From the NCBI RefSeq assembly GCF_050947335.1, contig NW_027473367.1, forward strand, positions 186,001 to 250,000: DNA of 64,000 bases. The letters run 5' to 3'. The position numbers and the translations under genes were made by a program. The notes beneath the pieces were generated by a model. The model saw only the letters and a program-made list of their open reading frames with translations. It was not told where the DNA came from and searched no databases. Within the stretch, counting starts at the first letter, position 1, and each line of letters begins with the position of its first letter. Shown piece after piece: positions 30,973 through 47,355 of the stretch. Source of the DNA: Megachile rotundata (lineage: Eukaryota; Arthropoda; Insecta; Hymenoptera; Megachilidae).

Positions 30973-33900
30973 CGCACAATCACAATCATACAATCACAGT
31001 CATACAATCACAATCATACAATCACAATCATACTATCACAATCATACAATCACAATCATACAACCACAATCATACAATCACACTCATACAATCATAATCA
31101 TACAATCACAATCATACAATCACAATCATACAATCACAATCAAAGAATCACAATCATACAATCACAATCATACAATCGCAAGCATACAATCACAATCATA
31201 CAATCTCAATCATACAATCACAATCATGCAATCACAATCATACAATCATATTCATAAAATCACAATCATACAATCACAATCGTACATTCACAATCGTACA
31301 ATCACAATCGCACAACCACAATCAGACAATCACACTCATACAATCACAATCATACAATCACAATCATACAATCACAATCATGCAATCACAAAAATACAAT
31401 CATAATCATACAATCACAATCATACAATCGCAATCATATAATCACAATCATACAATCATAATCATACAATCACAATCATACAATCATAATCATACAATTA
31501 CAATCATTCATCACAATCATACAATCACAATCATACAATCGCAATCATACAATTACAATCTCCCAAATACAATCTCCCAAATACAATCATACAATCACAA
31601 TCATACAATCACAATCATACAATCACAGTCATACAATCACAATCATACAATCGCAATCATACAATCGCAAGCATACAATCACAATCATACAATCTCAATC
31701 ATACAATCACAATCATACAATCACAATCATACAATCACAATCATACAATCACAATCATACAATCACAATCATACAATCACAATCATACAATCATAATCAT
31801 ACAATCACAATCGTACAATCATAATCATACAATTACAGTCATACATCACAATCATACAATCACAATCATACAATCACAATCATACAATCACAATCATACA
31901 ATCACAATCATACAATCACAATCATACAATCACAATCATACAATCATAATCATACAATTACAATCATACATCACAATCATACAATCACAATCATACAATC
32001 GCAATCATACAATCACAATCATACAATCGCAATCATACAATTACAATCTCCCAAATACAATCTCCCAAATACAATCATACCATCACAATCATACAATCAC
32101 AATCATACAATCACAATCATACAATCACAATCATGCAATCACAATCATACAATCATATTCATACAATCACAATCGTACAATCACAATCGTACATTCACAA
32201 TCGTACAATCACAATCGCACAACCACAATCAGACAATCACACTCATACAATCACAATCATACAATCACAATCATACAATCACAATCATACAATCACAATC
32301 ATACAATCACAATCATACAATCACAATCATGCAATCACAAAAATACAATCATAATCACACAATCACAATCATACAATCGCAATCATACAATCACAATCAT
32401 ACAATCATAATCATACAATCACAATCATACAATCATAATCATACAATTACAATCATACATCACAATCATACAATCACAGTCATACAATCGCAATCATACA
32501 ATTACAATCTCCCAAATACAATCTCCCAAATACAATCATACAATCACAATCATACAATCACAATCATACAATCACAGTCATACAATCACAATCATACAAT
32601 CACAATCATACAATCGCAAGCATACAATCACAATCATACAATCTCAATCATACAATCACAATCATGCAATCACAATCATACAATCATATTCATACAATCA
32701 CAATCATACAATCACAATCGTACATTCACAATCGTACAATCACAATCGGACAACCACAATCAGACAATCACACTCATACAATCACAATCATACAATCGCA
32801 ATCATACAATCACAATCATACAATCACAATCATACAATCACAATGATGCAATCACAAAAATACAATCATAATCATACAATCACAATCATACAATCGCAAT
32901 CATACAATCACAATCATACAATCATAATCATACAATCACAATCATACAATCATAATCATACACTTACAATCATACATCACAATCATACAATCACAATCAT
33001 ACAATCGCAATCATACAATTACAATCTCCCAAATACAATCATACAATCACAATCATACAATCACAATCATACAATCACAATCATACAATCACAATCATAC
33101 AATCACAATCATACAATCACAATCATACAATCACAATCATACATTCAAAATCATGCAATCACAATCATACAATCACAATCATACAATCACAATCATACAA
33201 TCGCAAGTATACAATCACATTCATACAATCTCAATCATACAATTACAATCTCCCAAATACAATCTCCCAAATACAATCTCCCAAATACAATCTCCCAAAT
33301 ACAATCTCCCAAATACAATCATACAATCACAATCATACAATCACAATCATACAATCACAATCATGCAATCACAATCATACATTCAAAATCATGCAATCAC
33401 AATCAAACAATCACAATCATACAATCATAATCATACAATCACAATCATACAATCACAATCGTACAATCACAATCGTACAATCACAATCGCACAACCACAA
33501 TCAGACAATCACAATCATACAATCACAATCATACAATCACAATCATACAATCACAATCATACAATCACAATCATACAATCACAATCATACAATCGCAATC
33601 ATGCAATCACAATCATACATTCAAAATCATGCAATCACAATCATACAATCACAATCATGCAATCACAATCATACAATCATAATCATACAATTACAATCAT
33701 ACAATCGCAATCATACAATCGCAAGCATACAATCACAATCATACAATCTCAATCATACAATCACAATCATGCAATCACAATCATGCAATCACAATCATGC
33801 AATCATAATCATACAATCACAATCATACAATCACAATCATACAATCACAATCATGCAATCACAATCATGCAATCACAATCATACAATCACAATCATACAT

Positions 33901-34069
33901 TCAAAATCATGCAATCACAATCATACAGTCACAATCATGCAATCACAATCATACAATCACAATCATACAATCACAATCATACAATCACAATCATACAATC
34001 ACAATCATACAATCACAATCATACAATCACAATCATACAATCACAATCATACAATCACAATCATACAAT

Positions 34070-34360
34070 TACAATCTCCCAAATACAATCTCCCAAATAC
34101 AATCATACAATCACAATCATACAATCACAATCATACAATCACAATCATACAATCGCAAGCATACAATCACATTCATACAATCTCAATCATACAATCTCAA
34201 TCATACAATCACAATCATACAATCATAATCATACAATTACAATCATACATCACAATCATACAATCGCAATCATACAATCGCAATCATACAATCGCAATCA
34301 TACAATTACAAGCTCCCAAATACAATCTCCCAAATGCAATCTCCCAAATACAATCTCCCA
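34070..34360. repeat. Spacer at the junction of the two ~5.4-kb HOR copies
   Basis: Contains an ATTACAATCTCCC module near 34068, GCAAGC near 34154, TCTCAATC units, a TACATCAC unit near 34245, and the start of a six-unit TCTCCC tract (34308-34391) whose first unit is the variant ACAAGCTCCCAAAT. In the other copy the equivalent position after 39744 is plain consensus units. Confidence 0.75.
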
Positions 34361-34391
34361 AATACAATCTCCCAAATACAATCTCCCAAAT
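34308..34391. repeat. Six-unit TCTCCC tract with AAGCTCCC first unit
   Basis: The first unit reads ACAAGCTCCCAAAT, creating a private variant; the third unit begins GCAATC. It spans the junction between the two ~5.4-kb HOR copies. Confidence 0.88.
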
Positions 34392-37300
34392 ACAATCATA
34401 CAATCACAATCATACAATCACAATCATACAATCACAATCATGCAATCACAATCATACATTCAAAATCATGCAATCACAATCAAACAATCACAATCATGCA
34501 ATCACAATCATACAATCGCAATCATACAATTACAATCTCCCGAATACAATCATACGATCACAATCATACAATTATAATCATACAATCACAATCATACAAT
34601 CACAATCATACAATCACAATCATACTATCACAATCATACAATCACAATCATACAATCACAATCATACAATCACAATCATGCAATCACAATCATACATTCA
34701 AAATCATGCAATCACAATCATACAATCACAATCATGCAATCACAATCATACAATCATAATCATACAATTACAATCATACATCACAATCATACAATCACAA
34801 TCATACAATCGCAATCATACAATTACAATATCCCAAATACAAACTCCCAAATACAATCATACAATCACAATCATACAATCACAATCATACAATCACAATC
34901 ATGCCATCACAATCATACAATCATATTCATACAATCACAATCATACAATCACAATCGTACATTCACAATCGTACAATCACAATCGCACAACCACAATCAG
35001 ACAATCACACTCATACAATCACAATCATACAATCACAATCATACAATCACAATCATACAATCACAATCATACAATCACAATCATACAATCACAATCATAC
35101 AATTACAATCTCCCAAATACAATCTCCCAAATACAATCATACAATCACAATCATACAATCACAATCATACAATCACAATCATACAATCGCAAGCATACAA
35201 TCACATTCATACAATCTCAATCATACAATCTCAATCATACAATCACAATCATACAATCATAATCATACAATTACAATCATACATCACAATCATACAATCG
35301 CAATCATACAATCGCAATCATACAATCACAATCATACAATCGCAATCATACAATTACAATCTCCCAAATACAATCTCCCAAATGCAATCTCCCAAATACA
35401 ATCTCCCAAATACAATCTCCCAAATACAATCTCCCAAATACAATCATACAATCACAATCATACAATCACAATCATACAATCACAATCATGCAATCACAAT
35501 CATACATTCAAAATCATGCAATCACAATCAAACAATCACAATCATGCAATCACAATCATACAATCGCAATCATACAATTACAATCTCCCGAATACAATCA
35601 TACGATCACAATCATACAATTATAATCATACAATCACAATCATACAATCACAATCATACAATCACAATCATACTATCACAATCATACAATCACAATCATA
35701 CAATCACAATCATACAATCACAATCATGCAATCACAATCATACATTCAAAATCATGCAATCACAATCATACAATCACAATCATGCAATCACAATCATACA
35801 ATCATAATCATACAATTACAATCATACATCACAATCATACAATCACAATCATACAATCGCAATCATACAATTACAATATCCCAAATACAAACTCCCAAAT
35901 ACAATCATACAATCACAATCATACAATCACAATCATGCCATCACAATCATACAATCATATTCATACAATCACAATCATACAATCACAATCGTACATTCAC
36001 AATCGTACAATCACAATCGCACAATCACAATCATACAATCACAGTCATACAATCACAATCATACAATCACAATCATACTATCACAATCATACAATCACAA
36101 TCATACAATCACAATCATACAATCACACTCATACAATCATAATCATACAATCACAATCATACAATCACAATCATACAATCACAATCATACAATCACAATC
36201 ATACAATCACAATCAAAGAATCACAATCATACAATCACAATCATACAATCGCAAGCATACAATCACAATCATACAATCTCAATCATACAATCACAATCAT
36301 GCAATCACAATCATACAATCATATTTATACAATCACAATCATACAATCACAATCGTACATTCACAATCGTACAATCACAATCGCACAACCACAATCAGAC
36401 AATCACACTCATACAATCACAATCATACAATCACAATCATACAATCACAATCATACAATCACAATCATACAATCACAATCATACAATCACAATCATGCAA
36501 TCACAAAAATACAATCACAATCATACAATCACAATCATACAATCACAATCATGCAATCACAATCATACAATCATATTCATACAATCACAATCATACAATC
36601 ACAATCGTACATTCACAATCGTACAATCACAATCGCACAATCACAATCATACAATCACAGTCATACAATCACAATCATACAATCACAATCATACTATCAC
36701 AATCATACAATCACAATCATACAACCACAATCATACAATCACACTCATACAATCATAATCATACAATCACAATCATACAATCACAATCATACAATCACAA
36801 TCAAAGAATCACAATCATACAATCACAATCATACAATCGCAAGCATACAATCACAATCATACAATCTCAATCATACAATCACAATCATGCAATCACAATC
36901 ATACAATCATATTCATAAAATCACAATCATACAATCACAATCGTACATTCACAATCGTACAATCACAATCGCACAACCACAATCAGACAATCACACTCAT
37001 ACAATCACAATCATACAATCACAATCATACAATCACAATCATGCAATCACAAAAATACAATCATAATCATACAATCACAATCATACAATCGCAATCATAT
37101 AATCACAATCATACAATCATAATCATACAATCACAATCATACAATCATAATCATACAATTACAATCATTCATCACAATCATACAATCACAATCATACAAT
37201 CGCAATCATACAATTACAATCTCCCAAATACAATCTCCCAAATACAATCATACAATCACAATCATACAATCACAATCATACAATCACAGTCATACAATCA

Positions 37301-39744
37301 CAATCATACAATCGCAATCATACAATCGCAAGCATACAATCACAATCATACAATCTCAATCATACAATCACAATCATACAATCACAATCATACAATCACA
37401 ATCATACAATCACAATCATACAATCACAATCATACAATCACAATCATACAATCATAATCATACAATCACAATCGTACAATCATAATCATACAATTACAGT
37501 CATACATCACAATCATACAATCACAATCATACAATCACAATCATACAATCACAATCATACAATCACAATCATACAATCACAATCGTACAATCACAATCAT
37601 ACAATCATAATCATACAATTACAATCATACATCACAATCATACAATCACAATCATACAATCGCAATCATACAATCACAATCATACAATCGCAATCATACA
37701 ATTACAATCTCCCAAATACAATCTCCCAAATACAATCATACCATCACAATCATACAATCACAATCATACAATCACAATCATACAATCACAATCATGCAAT
37801 CACAATCATACAATCATATTCATACAATCACAATCGTACAATCACAATCGTACATTCACAATCGTACAATCACAATCGCACAACCACAATCAGACAATCA
37901 CACTCATACAATCACAATCATACAATCACAATCATACAATCACAATCATACAATCACAATCATACAATCACAATCATACAATCACAATCATGCAATCACA
38001 AAAATACAATCATAATCACACAATCACAATCATACAATCGCAATCATACAATCACAATCATACAATCATAATCATACAATCACAATCATACAATCATAAT
38101 CATACAATTACAATCATACATCACAATCATACAATCACAGTCATACAATCGCAATCATACAATTACAATCTCCCAAATACAATCTCCCAAATACAATCAT
38201 ACAATCACAATCATACAATCACAATCATACAATCACAGTCATACAATCACAATCATACAATCACAATCATACAATCGCAAGCATACAATCACAATCATAC
38301 AATCTCAATCATACAATCACAATCATGCAATCACAATCATACAATCATATTCATACAATCACAATCATACAATCACAATCGTACATTCACAATCGTACAA
38401 TCACAATCGCACAACCACAATCAGACAATCACACTCATACAATCACAATCATACAATCGCAATCATACAATCACAATCATACAATCACAATCATACAATC
38501 ACAATGATGCAATCACAAAAATACAATCATAATCATACAATCACAATCATACAATCGCAATCATACAATCACAATCATACAATCATAATCATACAATCAC
38601 AATCATACAATCATAATCATACACTTACAATCATACATCACAATCATACAATCACAATCATACAATCGCAATCATACAATTACAATCTCCCAAATACAAT
38701 CATACAATCACAATCATACAATCACAATCATACAATCACAATCATACAATCACAATCATACAATCACAATCATACAATCACAATCATACAATCACAATCA
38801 TACAATCACAATCATACATTCAAAATCATGCAATCACAATCATACAATCACAATCATACAATCACAATCATACAATCGCAAGTATACAATCACATTCATA
38901 CAATCTCAATCATACAATTACAATCTCCCAAATACAATCTCCCAAATACAATCTCCCAAATACAATCTCCCAAATACAATCTCCCAAATACAATCATACA
39001 ATCACAATCATACAATCACAATCATACAATCACAATCATGCAATCACAATCATACATTCAAAATCATGCAATCACAATCAAACAATCACAATCATACAAT
39101 CATAATCATACAATCACAATCATACAATCACAATCGTACAATCACAATCGTACAATCACAATCGCACAACCACAATCAGACAATCACAATCATACAATCA
39201 CAATCATACAATCACAATCATACAATCACAATCATACAATCACAATCATACAATCACAATCATACAATCGCAATCATGCAATCACAATCATACATTCAAA
39301 ATCATGCAATCACAATCATACAATCACAATCATGCAATCACAATCATACAATCATAATCATACAATTACAATCATACAATCGCAATCATACAATCGCAAG
39401 CATACAATCACAATCATACAATCTCAATCATACAATCACAATCATGCAATCACAATCATGCAATCACAATCATGCAATCATAATCATACAATCACAATCA
39501 TACAATCACAATCATACAATCACAATCATGCAATCACAATCATGCAATCACAATCATACAATCACAATCATACATTCAAAATCATGCAATCACAATCATA
39601 CAGTCACAATCATGCAATCACAATCATACAATCACAATCATACAATCACAATCATACAATCACAATCATACAATCACAATCATACAATCACAATCATACA
39701 ATCACAATCATACAATCACAATCATACAATCACAATCATACAAT
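34361..39744. repeat. ~5.4-kb HOR, copy 2
   Basis: Partner of 28686-34069 with the same order of all markers, including the rare CCCGAATAC near 35590 (29910 in copy 1), ATGCCATCAC near 34902, CATATTTATAC near 36325 and CATAAAATC near 36915. A private change is CGTACAATC near 37585, in a plain region of copy 1. The match ends at 39745, inside a long plain run. Confidence 0.88.
35356..35439. repeat. Six-unit TCTCCC tract
   Basis: Copy of 29681-29764 at +5675 bp. Confidence 0.88.
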
Positions 39745-41411
39745 CACAATCATACAATCACAATCATACAATCACAATCATACAATCACAATCATACAAT
39801 CACAATCATACAATCACAATCATACAATCGCAATCATACAATCACAATCATACAATCACAATCATACAATCACAATCATACAATCACAATCATACAATCA
39901 CAATCATACAATCACAATCATACAATCGCAATCATACAATCACAATCATACAATCACAATCATACAATCTCAATCATACAATCTCAATCATACAATCACA
40001 ATCATACAATCATCATCATACAATTACAATCATACATCACAATCATACAATCACAATCATACAATCGCAATCATACAATCACAATCATACAATCGCAATC
40101 ATACAATTGCAATCTCCCAAATACCATCTCCCAAATACAATCATACAATCACAATCATACAATCACAATCATACAATCACAATCATACAATCACAATCAT
40201 ACAATCACAATCATACAATCACAATCATACAATCACAATCATACAATCGAATTCATAGAATCGCAATCATACAATCACAATCATACAATCGCAATCATAC
40301 AATTACAATCTCCCAAATACAATCTCCCAAATACAATCTCCCAAATCCAATCATACAATCACAATCATACAATCATAATCATACAATCACAATCATACAA
40401 TCCCAATCATACAATCACAATCATACTATCACAATCATACAATCACAATCATACAATCACAATCAAACAATCACAATCATGCAATCACAATCATACATTC
40501 AAAATCATGCAATCACAATCATACAATCACAATCATGCAATCACAATCATACAATCATAATCATACAATCACAATCATACAATCACAATCGTACAATCAC
40601 AATCGTACAATCACAATCGCACAACCACAATCAGACAATCACAATCATACAATCACAACCATACAATCACAATCATACAATCACAATCATACAATCACAA
40701 TCATGCAATCAAAAAATACAATCATAATCATACAATCACAATCATACAATCGCAATCATGCAATTACAATCTCCCAAATACAATCTCCCAAATACAATCT
40801 CCCAAATCCAATCATACAATCACAATCATACAATCATAATCATACAATCACAATCATACAATCCCAATCATACAATCACAATCATACTATCACAATCATA
40901 CAATCACAATCATACAATCACAATCAAACAATCACAATCATGCAATCACAATCATACATTCAAAATCATGCAATCACAATCATACAATCACAATCATGCA
41001 ATCACAATCATACAATCATAATCATACAATCCCAATCATACAATCACAATCATACTATCACAATCATACAATCACAATCATACAATCACAACCATACAAT
41101 CACAATCATACAATCACAATCATACAATCACAATCATACAATCACAATCATGCAATCAAAAAATACAATCATAATCATACAATCACAATCATACAATCGC
41201 AATCATACAATCACAATCATGCAATCAAAAAATACAATCATAATCATACAATCACAATCATACAATCGCAATCATACAATTACAATCTCCCAAATACAAT
41301 CTCCCAAATACAATCTCCCAAATCCAATCATACAATCACAATCATACAATCATAATCATACAATCACAATCATACAATCCCAATCATACAATCACAATCA
41401 TACTATCACAA
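39745..41411. repeat. Connecting block with AAAAAATAC units
   Basis: Plain units to about 39830, then single CGCAATC units, TCTCAATC, ATCATCATC near 40013, TACCATCTCCC near 40125 and GAATTC at 40249, which is followed by the private variant CATAGAATC. From 40704 the 13-bp unit TGCAATCAAAAAATAC occurs four times by 41484 (near 40704, 41150, 41220 and 41484). TCTCCC tracts ending in CCCAAATCC lie near 40780 and 41290. The short spacings between these copies indicate local rearrangement. No gene. Confidence 0.75.
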
Positions 41412-44045
41412 TCATACAATCACAATCATACAATCACAACCATACAATCACAATCATACAATCACAATCATACAATCACAATCATGCAATCAAAAAATAC
41501 AATCATAATCATACAATCACAATCATACAATCGCAATCATACAATCACAATCATGCAATCATAATCATACAATCACAATCATACAATCATAATCATACAA
41601 TTACAATCATACATCACAATCATACAATCACAATCATACAATCGCAATCGTACAATTACAATCTCCCAAATACAATCTCCCAAATACAATCATACAATCA
41701 CAATCATACAATCACAACCATACAATCACAATCATGCAATCACAATCATACAATCACAATCATACATTCAAAATCATGCAATCACAATCATACAATCACA
41801 ATCATGCAATCACAATCATACAATCACAATCATACAATCACAATCATACAATCACAATCATACAATCACAATCATACAATCAAAATCATGCAATCACAAT
41901 CATACAATCACAATCATACAATCACAATCATACAATCGCAAGCATACAATCACATTCATACAATCTCAATCATACAATCTCAATCATACAATCACAATCA
42001 TACAATCATAATCATACAATTACAATCATACATCACAATCATACAATCGCAATCATACAATCGCAATCATACAATCACAATCATACAATCGCAATCATGC
42101 AATTACAATCTCCCAAATACAATCTCCCAAATACAATCTCCCAAATACAATCTCCCAAATACAATCTCCCAAATACAATCATACAATCACAATCATACAA
42201 TCACAATCATACAATCACAATCATACATTCAAAATCATGCAATCACAACCATACAATCACAATCATGCAATCACAATCATACAATCACAATCATACATTC
42301 AAAATCATGCAATCACAATCATACAATCACAATCATACCTTCACAATCATACAATCACAATCATACAATCACAATCATACAATCACAATCATACATTCAA
42401 AATCATGCAATCACAATCATACAATCACAATCATACAATCACAATCATACAATCGCAAGCATACAATCACATTCATACAATCTCAATCATACAATCTCAA
42501 TCATACAATCACAATCATACAATCATAATCATACAATTACAATCATACATCACAATCATACAATCGCAATCATACAATCGCAATCATACAATCACAATCA
42601 TACAATCGCAATCATGCAATTACAATCTCCCAAATACAATCTCCCAAATACAATCTCCCAAATACAATCTCCCAAATACAATCTCCCAAATACAATCATA
42701 CAATCACAATCATACAATCACAATCATACAATCACAATCATTCAATCACAATCATACATTCAAAATCATGCAATCACAATCAAACAATCACAATCATACA
42801 ATCATAATCATACAATCACAATCATACAATCACAATCGTACAATCACAATCGTACAATCACAATCGCACAACCACAATCAGACAATCACAATCATACAAT
42901 CACAATCATACAATCACAATCATACAATCACAATCATACAATCACAATCATACAATCACAATCATACAATCACAATCATGCAATCACAATCATACATTCA
43001 AAATCATGCAATCACAATCATACAATCACAATCATGCAATCACAATCATACAATCATAATCATACAATTACAATCATACATCACAATCATACAATCACAA
43101 TCATGCAATCACAATCATACAATCATATTCATACAATCACAATCATACAGTCACAATCGTACATTCACAATCGTACAATCATAATCGCACAATCACAATC
43201 ATACAATCACAGTCATACAATCACAATCATACAATCACAATCATACTATCACAATCATACAATCACAATCATACAATCACAATCATACAATCACACTCAT
43301 ACAATCACAATCATACAATCACAATCATACAATCACAATCATACAATCACAATCAAAGAATCACAATCATACAATCACAATCATACAATCGCAAGCATAC
43401 AATCACAATCATACAATCTCAATCATACAATCACAATCATGCAATCACAATCATACAATCATATTCATACAATCACAATCATACAATCACAATCGTACAT
43501 TCAAAATCGTACAATCACAATCGCACAACCACAATCATACATTCAAAATCATGCAATCACAACCATACAATCACAATCATACAATCACAATCATACAATC
43601 GCAAGCATACAATCACATTCATACAATCTCAATCATACAATCTCAATCATACAATCACAATCATACAATCTTAATCATACAATTACAATCATACATCACA
43701 ATCATACAATCGCAATCATACAATCGCAATCATACAATCACAATCATACAATCGCAATCATAGAATTACCATCTCCCAAATACAATCTCCCAAATACAAT
43801 CTCCCAAATACAATCATACAATCACAATCATACAATCACAATCATACAATCACAATCATGCAATCACAATCATACAATCACAATCATACAATCACAATCA
43901 TACAATCACAATCATACAATCACAATCATACAATCACAATTATACTATCACAATCATACAATCACAATCATACAATCACAATCATACAATCACAATCATA
44001 CAATCACAATCATACAATCACAATCATACAATCACAATCATACAA
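41412..44045. repeat. ~2.6-kb HOR, copy 1 (3311-bp spacing)
   Basis: Matches 44723-47355: CACAACCATAC at 41438 and 44749, TGCAATCAAAAAATAC at 41485 and 44796, TGCAATC at 42238 and 45549, and CATAGAATTACCATC near 43761 and 47072. The spacing 3311 is 237 x 14 minus 7, and I count seven 13-bp units per period (six TACATCAC and one TCAAAAAATAC). Inside is a 517-bp repeat (GCAAGC at 41938 and 42455), 37 x 14 minus 1 with one TACATCAC. An A/T difference lies at 43945 (ACTATC here, ACAATC at 47256). Confidence 0.86.
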
Positions 44046-44722
44046 TCACAATCATACAATCACAATCATACAATCACAATCATACAATCACAATCATACA
44101 ATCACAATCATACAATCTCAATCATACAATCTCAATCATACAATCACAATCATACAATCATCATCATACAATTACAATCATACATCACAATCATACAATC
44201 ACAATCATACAATCGCAATCATACAATCACAATCATACAATCGCAATCATACAATTGCAATCTCCCAAATACCATCTCCCAAATACAATCATACAATCAC
44301 AATCATACAATCACAATCATACAATCACAATCATACAATCGAATTCATACAATCGCAATCATACAATCACAATCATACAATCGCAATCATACAATTACAA
44401 TCTCCCAAATACAATCTCCCAAATACAATCTCCCAAATCCAATCATACAATCACAATCATACAATCATAATCATACAATCACAATCATACAATCCCAATC
44501 ATACAATCACAATCATACTATCACAATCATACAATCACAATCATACAATCACAATCAAACAATCACAATCATGCAATCACAATCATACATTCAAAATCAT
44601 GCAATCACAATCATACAATCACAATCATGCAATCACAATCATACAATCATAATCATACAATCACAATCATACAATCACAATCGTACAATCACAATCGTAC
44701 AATCACAATCGCACAACCACAA
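44046..44722. repeat. Interval between 3311-bp-spaced copies
   Basis: Carries TCTCAATC units, ATCATCATC near 44160, TACATCAC near 44183, TACCATCTCCC near 44272, GAATTC at 44341, a three-unit TCTCCC tract ending CCCAAATCC, ACTATC near 44517, TGCAATC/TACATTCAAAATC near 44571-44600 and CGCACAACC near 44710. This order is the same as at 14.0-14.45 kb, 40.0-40.63 kb and 48.67-49.27 kb. Confidence 0.75.
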
Positions 44723-47355
44723 TCAGACAATCACAATCATACAATCACAACCATACAATCACAATCATACAATCACAATCATACAATCACAATCATGCAA
44801 TCAAAAAATACAATCATAATCATACAATCACAATCATACAATCGCAATCATACAATCACAATCATGCAATCATAATCATACAATCACAATCATACAATCA
44901 TAATCATACAATTACAATCATACATCACAATCATACAATCACAATCATACAATCGCAATCGTACAATTACAATCTCCCAAATACAATCTCCCAAATACAA
45001 TCATACAATCACAATCATACAATCACAACCATACAATCACAATCATGCAATCACAATCATACAATCACAATCATACATTCAAAATCATGCAATCACAATC
45101 ATACAATCACAATCATGCAATCACAATCATACAATCACAATCATACAATCACAATCATACAATCACAATCATACAATCACAATCATACAATCAAAATCAT
45201 GCAATCACAATCATACAATCACAATCATACAATCACAATCATACAATCGCAAGCATACAATCACATTCATACAATCTCAATCATACAATCTCAATCATAC
45301 AATCACAATCATACAATCATAATCATACAATTACAATCATACATCACAATCATACAATCGCAATCATACAATCGCAATCATACAATCACAATCATACAAT
45401 CGCAATCATGCAACTACAATCTCCCAAATACAATCTCCCAAATACAATCTCCCAAATACAATCTCCCAAATACAATCTCCCAAATACAATCATACAATCA
45501 CAATCATACAATCACAATCATACAATCACAATCATACATTCAAAATCATGCAATCACAACCATACAATCACAATCATGCAATCACAATCATACAATCACA
45601 ATCATACATTCAAAATCATGCAATCACAATCATACAATCACAATCATACCTTCACAATCATACAATCACAATCATACAATCACAATCATACAATCACAAT
45701 CATACATTCAAAATCATGCAATCACAATCATACAATCACAATCATACAATCACAATCATACAATCGCAAGCATACAATCACATTCATACAATCTCAATCA
45801 TACAATCTCAATCATACAATCACAATCATACAATCATAATCATACAATTACAATCATACATCACAATCATACAATCGCAATCATACAATCGCAATCATAC
45901 AATCACAATCATACAATCGCAATCATGCAATTACAATCTCCCAAATACAATCTCCCAAATACAATCTCCCAAATACAATCTCCCAAATACAATCTCCCAA
46001 ATACAATCATACAATCACAATCATACAATCACAATCATACAATCACAATCATTCAATCACAATCATACATTCAAAATCATGCAATCACAATCAAACAATC
46101 ACAATCATACAATCATAATCATACAATCACAATCATACAATCACAATCGTACAATCACAATCGTACAATCACAATCGCACAACCACAATCAGACAATCAC
46201 AATCATACAATCACAATCATACAATCACAATCATACAATCACAATCATACAATCACAATCATACAATCACAATCATACAATCACAATCATGCAATCACAA
46301 TCATACATTCAAAATCATGCAATCACAATCATACAATCACAATCATGCAATCACAATCATACAATCATAATCATACAATTACAATCATACATCACAATCA
46401 TACAATCACAATCATGCAATCACAATCATACAATCATATTCATACAATCACAATCATACAGTCACAATCGTACATTCACAATCGTACAATCATAATCGCA
46501 CAATCACAATCATACAATCACAGTCATACAATCACAATCATACAATCACAATCATACTATCACAATCATACAATCACAATCATACAATCACAATCATACA
46601 ATCACACTCATACAATCACAATCATACAATCACAATCATACAATCACAATCATACAATCACAATCAAAGAATCACAATCATACAATCACAATCATACAAT
46701 CGCAAGCATACAATCACAATCATACAATCTCAATCATACAATCACAATCATGCAATCACAATCATACAATCATATTCATACAATCACAATCATACAATCA
46801 CAATCGTACATTCAAAATCGTACAATCACAATCGCACAACCACAATCATACATTCAAAATCATGCAATCACAACCATACAATCACAATCATACAATCACA
46901 ATCATACAATCGCAAGCATACAATCACATTCATACAATCTCAATCATACAATCTCAATCATACAATCACAATCATACAATCTTAATCATACAATTACAAT
47001 CATACATCACAATCATACAATCGCAATCATACAATCGCAATCATACAATCACAATCATACAATCGCAATCATAGAATTACCATCTCCCAAATACAATCTC
47101 CCAAATACAATCTCCCAAATACAATCATACAATCACAATCATACAATCACAATCATACAATCACAATCATGCAATCACAATCATACAATCACAATCATAC
47201 AATCACAATCATACAATCACAATCATACAATCACAATCATACAATCACAATTATACAATCACAATCATACAATCACAATCATACAATCACAATCATACAA
47301 TCACAATCATACAATCACAATCATACAATCACAATCATACAATCACAATCATACA
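44723..47355. repeat. ~2.6-kb HOR, copy 2
   Basis: Partner of 41412-44045. One clear substitution is C at 45415 (TGCAACTAC) where copy 1 has T at 42104 (TGCAATTAC). The match fades in plain units near 47350, where this copy proceeds to CATAATC units. Confidence 0.86.

Larger units (their letters stand above)
28686..34069. repeat. ~5.4-kb HOR, copy 1 (5675-bp spacing)
   Basis: Matches 34361-39744. Spacing is 5675 bp at TGCAATC 28794/34469, 29060/34735 and 30108/35783. It falls to 5661 bp between 30835/36496 and 32844/38505, and returns to 5675 bp at 33392/39067. One 14-bp unit was thus lost and one gained. The value 5675 is 406 x 14 minus 9. Inside is a 630-bp repeat (CGCACAATC at 30343 and 30973, 45 units exactly). 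A 1048-bp spacing also occurs (29060 and 30108, 75 x 14 minus 2). A private G at 32749 (CGGACAACC) is C in copy 2. Confidence 0.88.
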
